Assembly (NCBI GenBank): GCA_964291485.2
Contig: OZ220224.1
Location: 1,922,001 to 1,986,000, forward strand
Length of the DNA stretch: 64,000 nucleotides
DNA from: Kistimonas sp964291485
GTDB taxonomy: Bacteria > Pseudomonadota > Gammaproteobacteria > Pseudomonadales > Endozoicomonadaceae
Reading direction: 5' to 3'
Shown: piece after piece, positions 36,146 through 45,807 of the stretch
How positions within the stretch are numbered: the first letter of the stretch is position 1
Layout: each line of letters begins with the position of its first letter
Notes under the pieces: model-generated
Seen by the model: the letters and a program-made list of their open reading frames with translations, nothing else
What the model was told of the DNA's origin: nothing
Databases searched by the model: none
Position numbers and translations under genes: made by a program

Positions 36146-37937
36146 GAGACATCCTGTTAACGTCAATGTCATGGGTTGGCCAGTCTGTTTTAAGACAGGC
36201 AGCGTGAAGAGCACGAAACCCTGAGATCCATCGTGCCAGTAACGGGTTATCAGGTGTCCAGTCAAGCAGTTCGGCGCAGCCGAGAATAATCAGTTTTGAG
36301 CGAGCCCGTGTTACCGATACATTCAATCTCTCTGGTTGATACCAGAACTCTGCGATGGCTCTGACGAAGTTGCTGTCAGTACTGGTCAGTGACAACAGAA
36401 TGACGTCCCGTTCCTGTCCCTGCATACGTTCTACCGTGTCAGTCACGATGCTTTCGGCTTGTCTCCCCAGTAGTGTGTGCAGCACATTGCGTATTTGCCT
36501 GCCCTGGGAACGAAACGGGGCAACAACACCGATCTCATCCGGGCTGACGCCAGCTTTTATCAAGGCACGGCAGAGATAGGCGATCTGTTCTGCTTCAGTG
36601 GCATTGACAGATTGAGCGGTGCCGAGTGGCTGGTCAAGCCAGACCATTGGGGCGTCAGGGTTCAGAATATTCGCCAGCGGTGAATCGTTGCAGTGAAGTG
36701 ATAACTGACGTGTGCGGGACAGTGGAGAAGCGATTAAGCGATTGTCATAGAACTGTGTGCTGGGCCAGCGAGTGAGGGGTTCATTCATACGCCAGGTTTC
36801 GGTTAGCATGACGGATTCCCGGTTGTGAATCAGCTGCTCAAACACAGATGCTTCGCGGTCATTTAGCCTTGATCGAGACTGTAACACCGGCGGTAGCTGT
36901 TGATGGTCGCCAAAAAACAGATAACGTTTGCCGCTTAACATCGCCATCAACGCCAGCGGGATTGTCGCCTGACTGGCTTCATCAAAAATGACGGTATCAA
37001 AGGTAAGATTCGCCAGTCGGGAACTTCGACAGGCAAAAGGCGTGGCGCCGACGACATAATGACTGGCAGTTGAAGCCTGTTCCCACAGGTTGAAACGATC
37101 AACACGATCAATAGCGTGATTCAGGGCTTTGCTGCCGCTGATAACACTGACTTTGACGATGGGAAGCTCAGGCGCGAGTTCGTGTATCTTATTCAGTGCA
37201 TTATTGATCGCCATATGTGTATGGGCGGTGACCAGTACCCGTTCACCCTTTTCTACGAGCAAGCTGACAAGATGGGCCAGGGTGCGTGTCTTGCCCGTAC
37301 CAGGCGGCCCCTGGGTGCAGAAATCAAGGGCTGTCGCATATCCACTGGCGATGGCGTCGGCCTGATCATCATTACATTCACTTTGCAGAGCGTACTCGTG
37401 GGCAAACTGGTAGTCGTCCGCATCCATGGCATTATCGGATTGTCCGAGCAGTAGAGGCAGGACCCGCTCACGACCGATACGAGTTTTACCGAGATCATCA
37501 ATGGCGTTCAGGTAGTAAGCCGTCAGATCCATCGTATCGGTATCGAGAGTCCAGAGCTGCTGGTGGCTCTGGCAGAAGGCCAGAATGTCTGGTGCCTGCT
37601 TATGGCTGACAAGGAGACTTGAACTGTTTTCTTCTTCAATGAGCAGCTCATTCCAGCAGGGTTGCTCAAACGGGTCGCCAGGGTTAAGGCAAACCAGATC
37701 CCCCTCACGGAAACGGGACAGATTTTCTTTAAAGTGAAGAATTAGCTGATAGGGCAATAGGCCTGGCTGTATGTGGCTCAATGGAAGGCACCAGCCTTTT
37801 TCTATCCGCTCGTTCAGAGGGCGGCGCCAGATTTCACGAAGGTGGGCATCTGCCGCCTCTTTTTCGTCAAGCACCAGTTTGCGCAATGTTTCAAGTAGCG
37901 TTAGTGATTGTATGGAGTAGGCGCTGACGGTACTCAT
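36126..37937 (-). CDS. UPF1/DNA2-like superfamily 1B helicase
   Basis: The 603-aa product has an N-terminal beta-rich region, then the SF1B core: Walker A TQGPPGTGKTRTLAHLVSLL (residues about 208-227), HTHMAINNAL, motif II FDTVIFDEASQATIPLALMA, motif III LFFGDHQQLPPVL, ETWRMNEPLTRWPSTQFYDN and C-terminal VERMQGQERDVILLSLTSTD, then ERLNVSVTRARSKLIILG. It is complete and lacks a nuclease domain. It is the first gene of a two-helicase operon on the minus strand. Confidence 0.9.
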   Translation of the reverse strand: MSTVSAYSIQSLTLLETLRKLVLDEKEAADAHLREIWRRPLNERIEKGWCLPLSHIQPGLLPYQLILHFKENLSRFREGDLVCLNPGDPFEQPCWNELLIEEENSSSLLVSHKQAPDILAFCQSHQQLWTLDTDTMDLTAYYLNAIDDLGKTRIGRERVLPLLLGQSDNAMDADDYQFAHEYALQSECNDDQADAIASGYATALDFCTQGPPGTGKTRTLAHLVSLLVEKGERVLVTAHTHMAINNALNKIHELAPELPIVKVSVISGSKALNHAIDRVDRFNLWEQASTASHYVVGATPFACRSSRLANLTFDTVIFDEASQATIPLALMAMLSGKRYLFFGDHQQLPPVLQSRSRLNDREASVFEQLIHNRESVMLTETWRMNEPLTRWPSTQFYDNRLIASPLSRTRQLSLHCNDSPLANILNPDAPMVWLDQPLGTAQSVNATEAEQIAYLCRALIKAGVSPDEIGVVAPFRSQGRQIRNVLHTLLGRQAESIVTDTVERMQGQERDVILLSLTSTDSNFVRAIAEFWYQPERLNVSVTRARSKLIILGCAELLDWTPDNPLLARWISGFRALHAACLKTDWPTHDIDVNRMSHGTLHS

Positions 37938-38170
37938 TACTCACTATGACCATGAACACAGTGGTGCAATCTAGAGCGTAATGGCAGAGACGCTTGTTTA
38001 TTCATGGGGGTACACACCCAATTTATTGTTTATCTGTCGTCTTTATGGGCTGTATTTAACCAAAACAAGATAGTGCTGGCTATGCTTGCCTGAACATATA
38101 GTCAGCTTTGAAGCTGGTGGCTTTAGGAAAGGGCGGAAGCGAGTAACAGATCACTTGAATAAAAGAACCC

Positions 38171-38197
38171 GCCTTTGCCAGTAATGTCTGGCAAGGC
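38171..38197 (-). terminator. Terminator after the excisionase-like pair
   Basis: GCCTTTGCCAG (38171-38181) and CTGGCAAGGC (38188-38197) form a stem with one bulged T and a 6-base loop. On the minus strand it lies just past the stop of the 68-aa gene and is followed by a T-rich run (GGGTTCTTTTATT). The rest of the gap to the helicase gene (37938-38170) shows no gene. Confidence 0.65.
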
Positions 38198-38207
38198 AGG
38201 GTCAATG

Positions 38208-38414
38208 TTAAGTCTCAATGTCACCTTCCAGCCAACGCATGAATTGTTGAAGGTTTATCATGCGGCGGTTATCAGGCGCATTGATCCAGACAACCCCATA
38301 GGGAAGTTGGCCTTTATCGATTTTCTGGTTAAGTGCCTTGCTTGAATAGCCCGTCAGTTCGGCTGCCAAAGCGACAGTGATCCATTTAGGTATCAGAAGG
38401 TTTTTGATCAGCAT
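38208..38414 (-). CDS. Excisionase-like DNA-binding protein (copy 2)
   Basis: The 68-aa product has WITVALAAELTGYSSKALNQ, then KIDKGQLPYGVVWINAPDNR, then RMINLQQFMRWLEG. This is the phage excisionase (Xis, MerR-like) layout with W at the start of the helix and a terminal W-[IL]-E. Ribosome site AAGGAGGA precedes ATG 38414. It is paralogous to the gene directly upstream. Confidence 0.75.
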   Translation of the reverse strand: MLIKNLLIPKWITVALAAELTGYSSKALNQKIDKGQLPYGVVWINAPDNRRMINLQQFMRWLEGDIET

Positions 38415-38431
38415 GATGTTTCCTCCTTGAA

Positions 38432-38626
38432 TCACCCATACTCAATCCACTCAGAAAAGTTATCAATGTTCATCAAAAGGCGCCCATCCTTGCCTCTTAT
38501 CCAATGATAATTCTCAGTGAGTACATCGTTATAAATCTTCAGGCGCAGTGCATTAGTACTGTACCCGGTCAAACGTGCGGCTTTTTCTAGCGTTACCCAT
38601 AGGGTGTAAGCTTCATCATCTGTCAT
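38432..38626 (-). CDS. Excisionase-like DNA-binding protein (copy 1)
   Basis: The 64-aa product has LWVTLEKAARLTGYSTNALR, then LKIYNDVLTENYHWIRGKDG, then RLLMNIDNFSEWIE. It follows AAGGAG. It shares the core GYS-x-x-AL-x-x-KI with the next protein downstream, so the two appear to be an old tandem duplication. Such proteins steer integrase toward excision or act as regulators. Confidence 0.78.
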   Translation of the reverse strand: MTDDEAYTLWVTLEKAARLTGYSTNALRLKIYNDVLTENYHWIRGKDGRLLMNIDNFSEWIEYG

Positions 38627-39817
38627 GTATCGACTCTCCTTGTCACAGATGGTCTCGTAGTGCTCTTTGATAGCGAGAGTATCTCAACATGTACACAAAG
38701 CAACTGTCGTTTTTATAGGCTGAAAGTGCATATCACGTGCGTACGTAGGTTTTGTTTTGCTCATCGAAAGAGTTTGGTGCTGCGTAAAATATATTGGACG
38801 GATTGATGTGATGCAGCGTAAAAATACACTCAGAGCGCGTGCAAAGATTCATATTTTGGCGGTACCCCCCCCTTGTGTGAAAACAACCCCATGGAGGTAT
38901 AACCGCCAAAATAATTTTTATACTCATGGAGAGGAGTTTTGATAGATAGAGAGGAGAATAGGGGAAGTTAATGGCACATGTAGGTGCGCCAAAATAATGT
39001 GAGTTTATAGGATGCTATTTGATTTTGGATATGTGTTTGAAATTTTGATCAAAAAATAGCCGTATTTTATGTTGTAACCACACAGGGAGCCTTAAAGTTG
39101 CATTACAAGGAATGGTGGAAATGAGTTTCAGCTCTTCCGCTAGCAGTTCATCATGGGTTGGCACATCATGCCAATTTACTGTTGCAGAACAATGTGACGT
39201 TGTCTGGTAATATCGAATGCCATTGCTGATGGGTATCTCCCACATTTCACTTCTATTTGAGCTTGGATTGATGCAACCGTAGATTAATCTACAGTTATGC
39301 TGCTTTCTCAAAAGTATGACCTATTCCTGAGATTTTTATGGGTAATAATAAGTTTTTCCACCCTCTAAGGGGGGATTAGGTAGGACATTGGTGTCTTAGT
39401 CAGTCTTGGTAACTGTGAATTTGGTCAACTGTATAGAACCTGCATTTTGCTGCTGTTTTAACTCTATTCTGCTTTAGGGTTCTTCATCACCTAATTTTCA
39501 CAGGTGGTGTTTCCTGAAGATAGTGTGGCTTCACAAAAATGAAGCTCTACTTTAAGACGTCATTTCAAGCCCAACGTTTAGCCCCATACGCCATGTTACT
39601 TCGTTATAGATACAGTTCGCTGATTTTGAACATCGACGATAGGTGTAAGAGGCATTCATCTATTTCAATGATCTCGTCACCTTCTTTGGGTTCTGTCAGA
39701 GCAGCGACATAAGGCTACATTGGTTTGAGGCCCATGTACCGACTTAATTGACGTTTTACACAACAAGCATGAGCGATTATTTCAGAAGCTCACGCCGTTT
39801 ATACAAGGAACCCTCGG
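38627..39817. other. 1.2-kb gene-poor A+T-rich stretch
   Basis: No gene can be firmly assigned. A minus frame at 39015-39311 (TTG start, 98 aa, with WHDVPTHDELLAEELKLIST and NATLRLPVWLQHKIRLFFDQ) might be real but has no clear ribosome site or family. The rest contains the inverted repeats listed separately and short A/T runs. Confidence 0.4.
38853..38998 (+). repeat. CGCCAAAAT repeats in a gene-poor region
   Basis: ATTTTGGCGGT (38853-38863) and its exact inverse ACCGCCAAAAT (38902-38912) flank 38 bases. A third copy, GCGCCAAAATAAT, lies at 38987-38998. They sit upstream of the minus-strand excisionase genes in an A+T-rich stretch. They may be operators or recombinase sites. Confidence 0.4.
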
Positions 39818-42007
39818 ATGTCTATGGGCAAGATTTTGAAAGTGAGAAAAGGATACTCTGTGGTGACAAAGGTAGAAACCAAGACGGAAACCTTCAATCC
39901 AGAGCTTCTCTATAAAGTACAGCATTTTTTTTCTGCCCCCCACAACGTGCCCATAGATTATGTTTGCAAGACCAACAGTGCAGGCGAGCATCAGCACCAT
40001 CTTGAAAGGTTCTTCCACTTTGTGTACGGGAAAGACCTGAAAAGTGCGGCTAGTTACTACATGAAGCACCGAATTGCAGGAGAATACCTGAAAAAGGGCT
40101 ATTTCAAAAAAATCCCCCCGATATACCAGCTCAGGTTGTCTATCTGTGGCCTGAGACTTAGCGCGGATATCTGTAAGGAGGGACAGGAAGATCCTAAACA
40201 ACTGGGGCTGAATTATCATATTCGCTGCATTGTGAACTTTGCCGCTCACCAACTGGGCATTCCGGGCATGCCACTGGCTGCACTACTTGAACATCATCGT
40301 AATGATGACTTCCGCAGTGTTACCAACAGACTTGGTATTGATGATACTGATGCAGATCCCGATTTTATCAGCTCACGTTTCTTCGGCATCCTTGCTTACT
40401 GGGCAAAATGTGCCTATGACCTGCTAATGAAGGGGGAGCCGCTAACAGAGAAGACCCAAATGCTGGCAGTGCTTTGCTGGCATGCCATCACTTATCTATT
40501 CAATTCCCGTAAACTTGTGCTGGCTGGCCATGCATTTCCATCTATGGGAAAAATTGTTTACCTGGAAAGCATCACTGCCTTTGAGAAAACAGAATCCGGC
40601 TATGATGATTTCTATGGGCAGAACCAGCCACCGGAATTTGAGACTGATACCGAGACTCAACCACTTGATGTTATGCAGGATAAAGGCCCAGCTGACATTC
40701 CTGGCATCATAGCGGATACTTTCTCGCGGCTTGCTGAACAGTTAGAAGAATCCCAAAAGTCCGAATGTGCTCTCTCGACACTTGAGTCCCTGTTTGAAGA
40801 CCAGCGCTATACCGGTGCCATTGAGGAATGGTCCGGCATGATGACGCCAGAAGCCATTGCACAACAACGGGCAGAAACAACCCGAAAGGTGTTTACCTTA
40901 CTTCCTGCGCAGATTGCTCATCTAGTAAAGGCCCTACAGAAAACGGCTGACCAGTTTGAGTTAGAGAATATCAGCTTCAGCCTCCCCCAAGACTTCACCC
41001 TCGAGGCTTTGGTTGGTATCGACTATAACCAGCTATACCTTGCTGCGAGTAGTGTGTTGCCCCGCCTGCAGATAAAAAGTAAGGCCATTGATGCGATCAG
41101 AAAAAATGTAGATCAAATCAACAACCTGACAAACCGTTACTGTGACGCTTACAAACCAGAACCCGGTCAGATTCCACGGCCGTCGGTGCTGCGCACAATG
41201 GGTACTATCAGCCAACAGATCAGTGACGACATGGAGCTTTTCTCACAACAGTGGAATGACTTTGTTGACCAGATTCTCAATGAACACAGGGCTGTGCTTG
41301 CGTTAACCCTTGAATACCAGAGCACCGAAAGCGAGCGTCGTGAAATCAGCAGGCAAGCCAACATAAAACAGCAAGAGGAAATTAGCAGTCTGAAAAACCA
41401 GCTGGCAGGCATACGACAAGAGCGTGACAGCAGCCAGGAAACTATTCAGGATCTCGTGCGTAAACTTGAGCAGATGACGCAAGAGCGTGATGCGCTGCTG
41501 GACAGATCTCGCATGCAGGACACAAATCTTGCCCAAAACATCATCCGCTTTAAGGATGTTGTGGATCTGCACCGACAGAAGGTTAGCTGTGCTGATGTTC
41601 TGCGTCTGGCTGAAGATTTATATGGCAATCAGTTGCGGGTTCTGGATAGCGCAAAATCCTCCGTTCAAAGCCTGGGGCTGGATCATGCAGGTACAATGGC
41701 AAGGCAGTTACAGATTCTGGTCGATGAATATATGCCCGCCATTATCAGCGGAACACCAGACTCTGAAGCAAGAAAGTGCTTCCCTACTAACGTCTACAGC
41801 GCAAAAGAGAGCGTTTACGTAGCGCAAAACCAGCGCTGTGCGGCTGAACGTATGTTTATCTACAACAACAAGGAATATTTTTTCGAGCAGCATCTCCGCG
41901 TTGGTAAAAATATCCGTATTCACTTTATCCTCGATCTGGATGCTCAATGCGTTGTTATTGGCCATTGCGGTTACCACCTGACTACGCTGATGACAGCCAA
42001 TCAGTAA
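39818..42007 (+). CDS. Large coiled-coil protein paired with GTPase, unrecognised
   Basis: The 729-aa product begins at ATG 39818 after AAGGAA. The first 230 residues are mixed helix (HHLERFFHFVYGKDLKSAAS, then YYMKHRIAGEYLKKGY). A long helical region follows, with a clear coiled coil at about residues 490-560 (EQMTQERDALLDRS and neighbouring Arg/Glu/Gln heptads). The C-terminal 130 residues look globular and hydrophobic. No signal peptide or transmembrane helix is seen. The dynamin-like GTPase follows after 183 bp in the same orientation, which suggests they work together. I do not recognise its family. Confidence 0.75.
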   Translation: MSMGKILKVRKGYSVVTKVETKTETFNPELLYKVQHFFSAPHNVPIDYVCKTNSAGEHQHHLERFFHFVYGKDLKSAASYYMKHRIAGEYLKKGYFKKIPPIYQLRLSICGLRLSADICKEGQEDPKQLGLNYHIRCIVNFAAHQLGIPGMPLAALLEHHRNDDFRSVTNRLGIDDTDADPDFISSRFFGILAYWAKCAYDLLMKGEPLTEKTQMLAVLCWHAITYLFNSRKLVLAGHAFPSMGKIVYLESITAFEKTESGYDDFYGQNQPPEFETDTETQPLDVMQDKGPADIPGIIADTFSRLAEQLEESQKSECALSTLESLFEDQRYTGAIEEWSGMMTPEAIAQQRAETTRKVFTLLPAQIAHLVKALQKTADQFELENISFSLPQDFTLEALVGIDYNQLYLAASSVLPRLQIKSKAIDAIRKNVDQINNLTNRYCDAYKPEPGQIPRPSVLRTMGTISQQISDDMELFSQQWNDFVDQILNEHRAVLALTLEYQSTESERREISRQANIKQQEEISSLKNQLAGIRQERDSSQETIQDLVRKLEQMTQERDALLDRSRMQDTNLAQNIIRFKDVVDLHRQKVSCADVLRLAEDLYGNQLRVLDSAKSSVQSLGLDHAGTMARQLQILVDEYMPAIISGTPDSEARKCFPTNVYSAKESVYVAQNQRCAAERMFIYNNKEYFFEQHLRVGKNIRIHFILDLDAQCVVIGHCGYHLTTLMTANQ

Positions 42008-42190
42008 AATCCCAGATTCTTCAGTGGATAAACAAGACAAGCCATCCGGGAAGGTTGCCGCCTTTTCGGATGGCTTTGACATATTTCGGGGCTGAATAAC
42101 CACTTTCTTATAAATTTAATTTTTTTTAGCCCCTTTCCCTTTTCAGTCTCGTTATACCGGTAACTTCGATATTTCAACGAGATAAACATC

Positions 42191-44071
42191 ATGACTACCA
42201 ATATCCAGCTCTACCGGGAAAAGGCTCTTGATCTTGGCTGCAAAATTGCTGAGACCATGGACAAGGTTGAACAGGATTCTCCCTTGTTTAATAAACTACA
42301 GAACACCAGAAGATTACTGGATGATGCCATAACCAGACTGAGCGGCAATACCTGGAATGTTTCATTCATGGGGCGTGTTGGAGTGGGCAAGACTTCAGCA
42401 ATTTGTCATCTTTTTGGGTTACACACAGAAGATAGTGTAATTCTGAATACTGGCGCTGGTAAGACAACAGTCTGCGAAGTGGAACTTCAATCTGCCGAAG
42501 ATATCAGTATCACTATCATCCCGTCCTCATCAGAAACCGTTTATGCCTATCTTGAAGAGTTTGCCCAGTACCTTTCCAGCAAGCGAGGGGAAGATCTGAC
42601 TGGCACCTCTGCTGGCCTTAAACCCAGTAGCGAGGTCGAGCGAGCTTTACGCAACATGTTGGGCCTGCCTTTCAAGCACACACGCACCACAGAAAGGCGA
42701 ATTCAGTCAATTGACCTTGCAGAACAGTTGTTTGATGAGCTGGGCGACAAAGAGCAGTTTATTCAGAAGATCAAACACAACATCAATTTGGAGGATCGCT
42801 GCCAAACCACGTTTACACCATCCGAAGAGGATCTGGAGAACGGTGCGCTCTGGCTTCAGCGTACCTTTTCTGCACTGAACAATGGCCGTCATCCACATGC
42901 GACATTGCCAGAAAAAATTATCATCCGGGTCAATCAGGCACTGTTTTCGTCTGACGCTGGCGCCATTAATGTCCAGGATACCAAGGGCATTGATGATACC
43001 GCCAATCGTGCGGATCTACTGAACAAAATGAACTGCCGCCGCACACTCAACATCCTGTGCACAGGGTTTAATGATGCGCCAGACAAGGCGACTCAATCGT
43101 TGTTGGATGTGGCGATCAAAAGTGGCCAGTCTGATTACCTGGCAGATGAAACATTATTGCTGGTACTGGATCGCTCGGGTGAGGCTGAAAACACCACATA
43201 CATTGATGAAGCCGTTAATGATGTCGATCTTGGCAGAGCTATTCGTGACGAACAGGTCGAACAGCAGTTGCAGCAGACCTTAAGACTGAAGGGTATAGAT
43301 ATAGCGTTTTACAATGCACTGAAAGACGACATCGAACCATTGCACTCTGCCATCACAGATAAGCTTGCGAGACTGCAGGCCCGTCTTTACCGTGAAATTG
43401 ACAGCCTTGAGACGTCCATCCAGCAGCTGTCTCTTGAAGCGGAAACTCGTCGTGTCAATCCAGCGCTTGAAACAGTCAGAGCGACGCTTGAGCCATGGTT
43501 ACGGAAAGCGACCGTCAATGTGGATGGCGTCCAGGATCTTTTTAAAGACCTGACAACCGAAATCCGTCACTCGCATCCCGGCAGTGTGAGGGCAAGCGTT
43601 AACCGGCGAGGTCAATGGTACAACCTGGACTTTTACCACGTTATGGCGCAATCGAGCCGTAGCAAACTGGTGGCACACTTTGAGCCACTCAAAAGAGAGG
43701 TAGATTGCCTGCTGGATAATCTGCTGGAAAGAACTGACCAGGATTCAAGTGCGACAGGATTCATCAATCAAATCAAAACGACCGTTGAGCATCAGACTCA
43801 AGAGATTTACACGCAGGGTTTTAACCTGTCACACGAGCTGTTTAAGGACCCACTCAAGGAGGATTGGGATCATTGGCACAACTTGCAACAAGAGTGGGGG
43901 AAGGGGGCAGGATATAAGGATCGTATTGCTGATGGTTCAGCCCTCTGGTTTAAAACCCACGGCTACCAGAACACAGAGGAACTGATACGTATTCGGGCAC
44001 AGGGCATCTGGAATCAATTCTTACAGGAAGTTGCCGGAATGGTGGATATCGATTGTGAGATGGCGGCCTGA
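42191..44071 (+). CDS. Dynamin-like / P-loop GTPase
   Basis: The 626-aa product has a G domain: P-loop VSFMGRVGVGKTSAICHLF (GRVGVGKT at residues 61-68), a switch-like TGAGKTTVCEVEL block with Thr residues, G3 DTKGIDD near residue 263, and a G4-like strand ETLLLVLDRSGEAENT. The C-terminal 230 residues are long helices (RLQARLYREIDSLETSIQQL), as in dynamin-family stalks, and no transmembrane segment is seen. Bacterial dynamin-like proteins in accessory regions often act in membrane remodelling or phage resistance; that role is inference here. Confidence 0.75.
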   Translation: MTTNIQLYREKALDLGCKIAETMDKVEQDSPLFNKLQNTRRLLDDAITRLSGNTWNVSFMGRVGVGKTSAICHLFGLHTEDSVILNTGAGKTTVCEVELQSAEDISITIIPSSSETVYAYLEEFAQYLSSKRGEDLTGTSAGLKPSSEVERALRNMLGLPFKHTRTTERRIQSIDLAEQLFDELGDKEQFIQKIKHNINLEDRCQTTFTPSEEDLENGALWLQRTFSALNNGRHPHATLPEKIIIRVNQALFSSDAGAINVQDTKGIDDTANRADLLNKMNCRRTLNILCTGFNDAPDKATQSLLDVAIKSGQSDYLADETLLLVLDRSGEAENTTYIDEAVNDVDLGRAIRDEQVEQQLQQTLRLKGIDIAFYNALKDDIEPLHSAITDKLARLQARLYREIDSLETSIQQLSLEAETRRVNPALETVRATLEPWLRKATVNVDGVQDLFKDLTTEIRHSHPGSVRASVNRRGQWYNLDFYHVMAQSSRSKLVAHFEPLKREVDCLLDNLLERTDQDSSATGFINQIKTTVEHQTQEIYTQGFNLSHELFKDPLKEDWDHWHNLQQEWGKGAGYKDRIADGSALWFKTHGYQNTEELIRIRAQGIWNQFLQEVAGMVDIDCEMAA

Positions 44072-44188
44072 ATAAGTAATCCACACATCACGTCGTCCTT
44101 AATTTTTTAACCGTATGTTTTCAGGGCTTACTGTTTCCCTGTCGGTAAGCTCTGTGCATTCAATACAGGGAGATTGGAGTAAAAAAGA

Positions 44189-44575
44189 ATGAAAAAACTG
44201 ATTATCACTGCAATGTGCATGTTTTCAGTATTAATGACGGGCTGCGCTTCTGTCATTAAAGGAACGCAGGATACGATCAGTGTCAACTCCCTGGAAAAAG
44301 GAACGGTCATCTATGTGGATGGCGTAAAGCGGGGTATTGATGACGCGATGGCACAGGTCGATAAAGGTGATACTCATACGATCAAAGTCACCAAGGAAGG
44401 CTGTGAGGATCTCATTATCCAGACAGGTGAATCCTTTGATGCCACCACACTTCTTGGCATCTTCATCGACTTTGGCCTGATCACTATCCCCATCGACCTA
44501 ATCTCCGGTGCAGCATGGAAGACAAGCCCTACACTGTATACCGTGACGCCAATGTGCCCTGTCAATAACGGCTGA
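44189..44575 (+). CDS. Small lipoprotein
   Basis: The 128-aa product has a lipoprotein signal with lipobox LMTGC (Cys at residue 19) and a short beta-rich mature part. That part contains KGTVIYVDGVKRG and IKVTKEGCEDLIIQ, resembling a PEGA-like surface domain, and a hydrophobic segment LLGIFIDFGLITIPIDLISG near residues 89-110. The ribosome site is GGAG. Function unknown. Confidence 0.75.
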   Translation: MKKLIITAMCMFSVLMTGCASVIKGTQDTISVNSLEKGTVIYVDGVKRGIDDAMAQVDKGDTHTIKVTKEGCEDLIIQTGESFDATTLLGIFIDFGLITIPIDLISGAAWKTSPTLYTVTPMCPVNNG

Positions 44576-45286
44576 TCCTGAACCCTGTCCAAGACGGCAT
44601 TACCACCTCCCATAAGGCTTAACCATGAGCTTTCGGGAGCGTGGTTTGCGTAATGAAAAAAAATTCACATGGCTTAGCCCCTTCCTGCAGCAGCGATCGT
44701 TATATAACTATGCGACCCGTATATTGCTGATGAATGATCTAGTACACGAAGAGACTACCGATAGTTGGCAATTGTTTGTTATGTGATCAAACGGGTTGGT
44801 ATTTGGGTTTAGCTATCACTAAGCGGGTGGCTTCCGAAGCAATATTGGAGATATCGCAAACATGAGCACTAAAGTACTCGGAGTCCGTCGTAACTCTATG
44901 GGCATCATCAACAACTTTGATAGCAAATGTCCGGTATGGGCCGCTCAGGCAAAAAGGCATACAGGTAAACTCACAAAAAAACAAATTGATAAATGCTTTG
45001 AAAAGCCGTTTGTCTGGAAGACGAGTGTCATTCGATAATGATATTGTATTTCACTCAACATTCTAGAAGGAACGTTGAAAACAGGTGATGTGGTTATGCA
45101 GTCTTATCCTTGGATAAGGCTCAACGAGCGACGCAGCATTAATACCTAATTCAATATTATGAATCGCGTATTAGCTATTAAAAATACGGCTTTTTCAGAT
45201 AAATATAGAGAAATTTACTCTTTGTTTTCACATAGTTTTACTGATTAAAATTCATCTAACTTTACATGAACTATTAGAGCCAGCAC
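44576..45286. other. Gene-poor gap with one very short candidate gene
   Basis: Apart from the 58-codon candidate at 44862-45038, I see no gene, repeat or convincing regulatory site in this A+T-rich 0.7-kb gap. Confidence 0.4.
44862..45038 (+). CDS. Short basic protein candidate
   Basis: ATG to TAA encodes 58 aa: MSTKVLGVRRNSMGIINNFD, then a KCPVWAAQAKRHTGKLTKKQ stretch, ending KPFVWKTSVIR. The even spread of amino acids and a LTKKQIDKCFEKP helix suggest a real or recently lost small gene. A GGAG lies about 11 bases upstream. No family recognised. Confidence 0.3.
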   Translation: MSTKVLGVRRNSMGIINNFDSKCPVWAAQAKRHTGKLTKKQIDKCFEKPFVWKTSVIR

Positions 45287-45574
45287 ATGAGAAAAACAAT
45301 TTTTTACACAGCATCAATACTGCTATTGATGACAGGCTGTGCAACAGCGAGTCGAACATATACCGCAGATGGGCAAGAAGGTTTCAACATTAACTGTTCA
45401 GGAAATGGTCGGAACTGGGGTATGTGCTATGAAAAAGCAGGTGACATTTGTGGTACTCGTGGTTTCCTCGTTCTGGAAAGAAGTGGTGACCAAGGTAGTG
45501 CGTTCTCGGGAAACCAGTTTGGGCTTTATGGTTCATCCGTCACGACAAGAAGCATGATTGTTAGCTGTAAATAG
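45287..45574 (+). CDS. Small Cys-containing lipoprotein
   Basis: The 95-aa product has a lipoprotein signal with lipobox LMTGC (Cys at residue 18). The mature part has paired cysteines in NINCSGNGRNWGMCYEKAGD and CGTRGFLVLERSG. This matches small lipoproteins of unknown role widespread in gammaproteobacteria. Confidence 0.75.
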   Translation: MRKTIFYTASILLLMTGCATASRTYTADGQEGFNINCSGNGRNWGMCYEKAGDICGTRGFLVLERSGDQGSAFSGNQFGLYGSSVTTRSMIVSCK

Positions 45575-45615
45575 AATTATATATTCATAACTTTAGAAAG
45601 GTTTAAGTTTTACAA

Positions 45616-45807
45616 ATGCGTCTTATTAAGTATTTAATCATACCAGCAATAATTATTTTAAGTACTGCAATTTACTTTGCCTTTACCGAAAAAAACATGG
45701 AAAGCGAAAATAGTTGTGCAGCAGCTGTTGCGCCAGAAATTATAAAGTATCTGCCTTACAATCCATTCTTGTTCAAAGGTGAGTATGTAGGCAATTGTAA
45801 GCAATAA
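45616..45807 (+). CDS. Tiny membrane-anchored or exported protein
   Basis: The 63-aa product has an N-terminal hydrophobic helix (LIKYLIIPAIIILSTAIYFA), then a short tail with two Cys residues. AAAGG lies 15 bases upstream, farther than ideal. No family recognised. Confidence 0.45.
   Translation: MRLIKYLIIPAIIILSTAIYFAFTEKNMESENSCAAAVAPEIIKYLPYNPFLFKGEYVGNCKQ

Noticed and set aside
39782..40252. Minus-strand 156-aa frame overlapping the coiled-coil gene start
   Set aside because: It overlaps a well-supported plus-strand gene with a ribosome site and shows no family features.
44787..44984. 65-aa minus frame in the lipoprotein region
   Set aside because: It is antisense to a more protein-like short plus frame and lacks a ribosome site.
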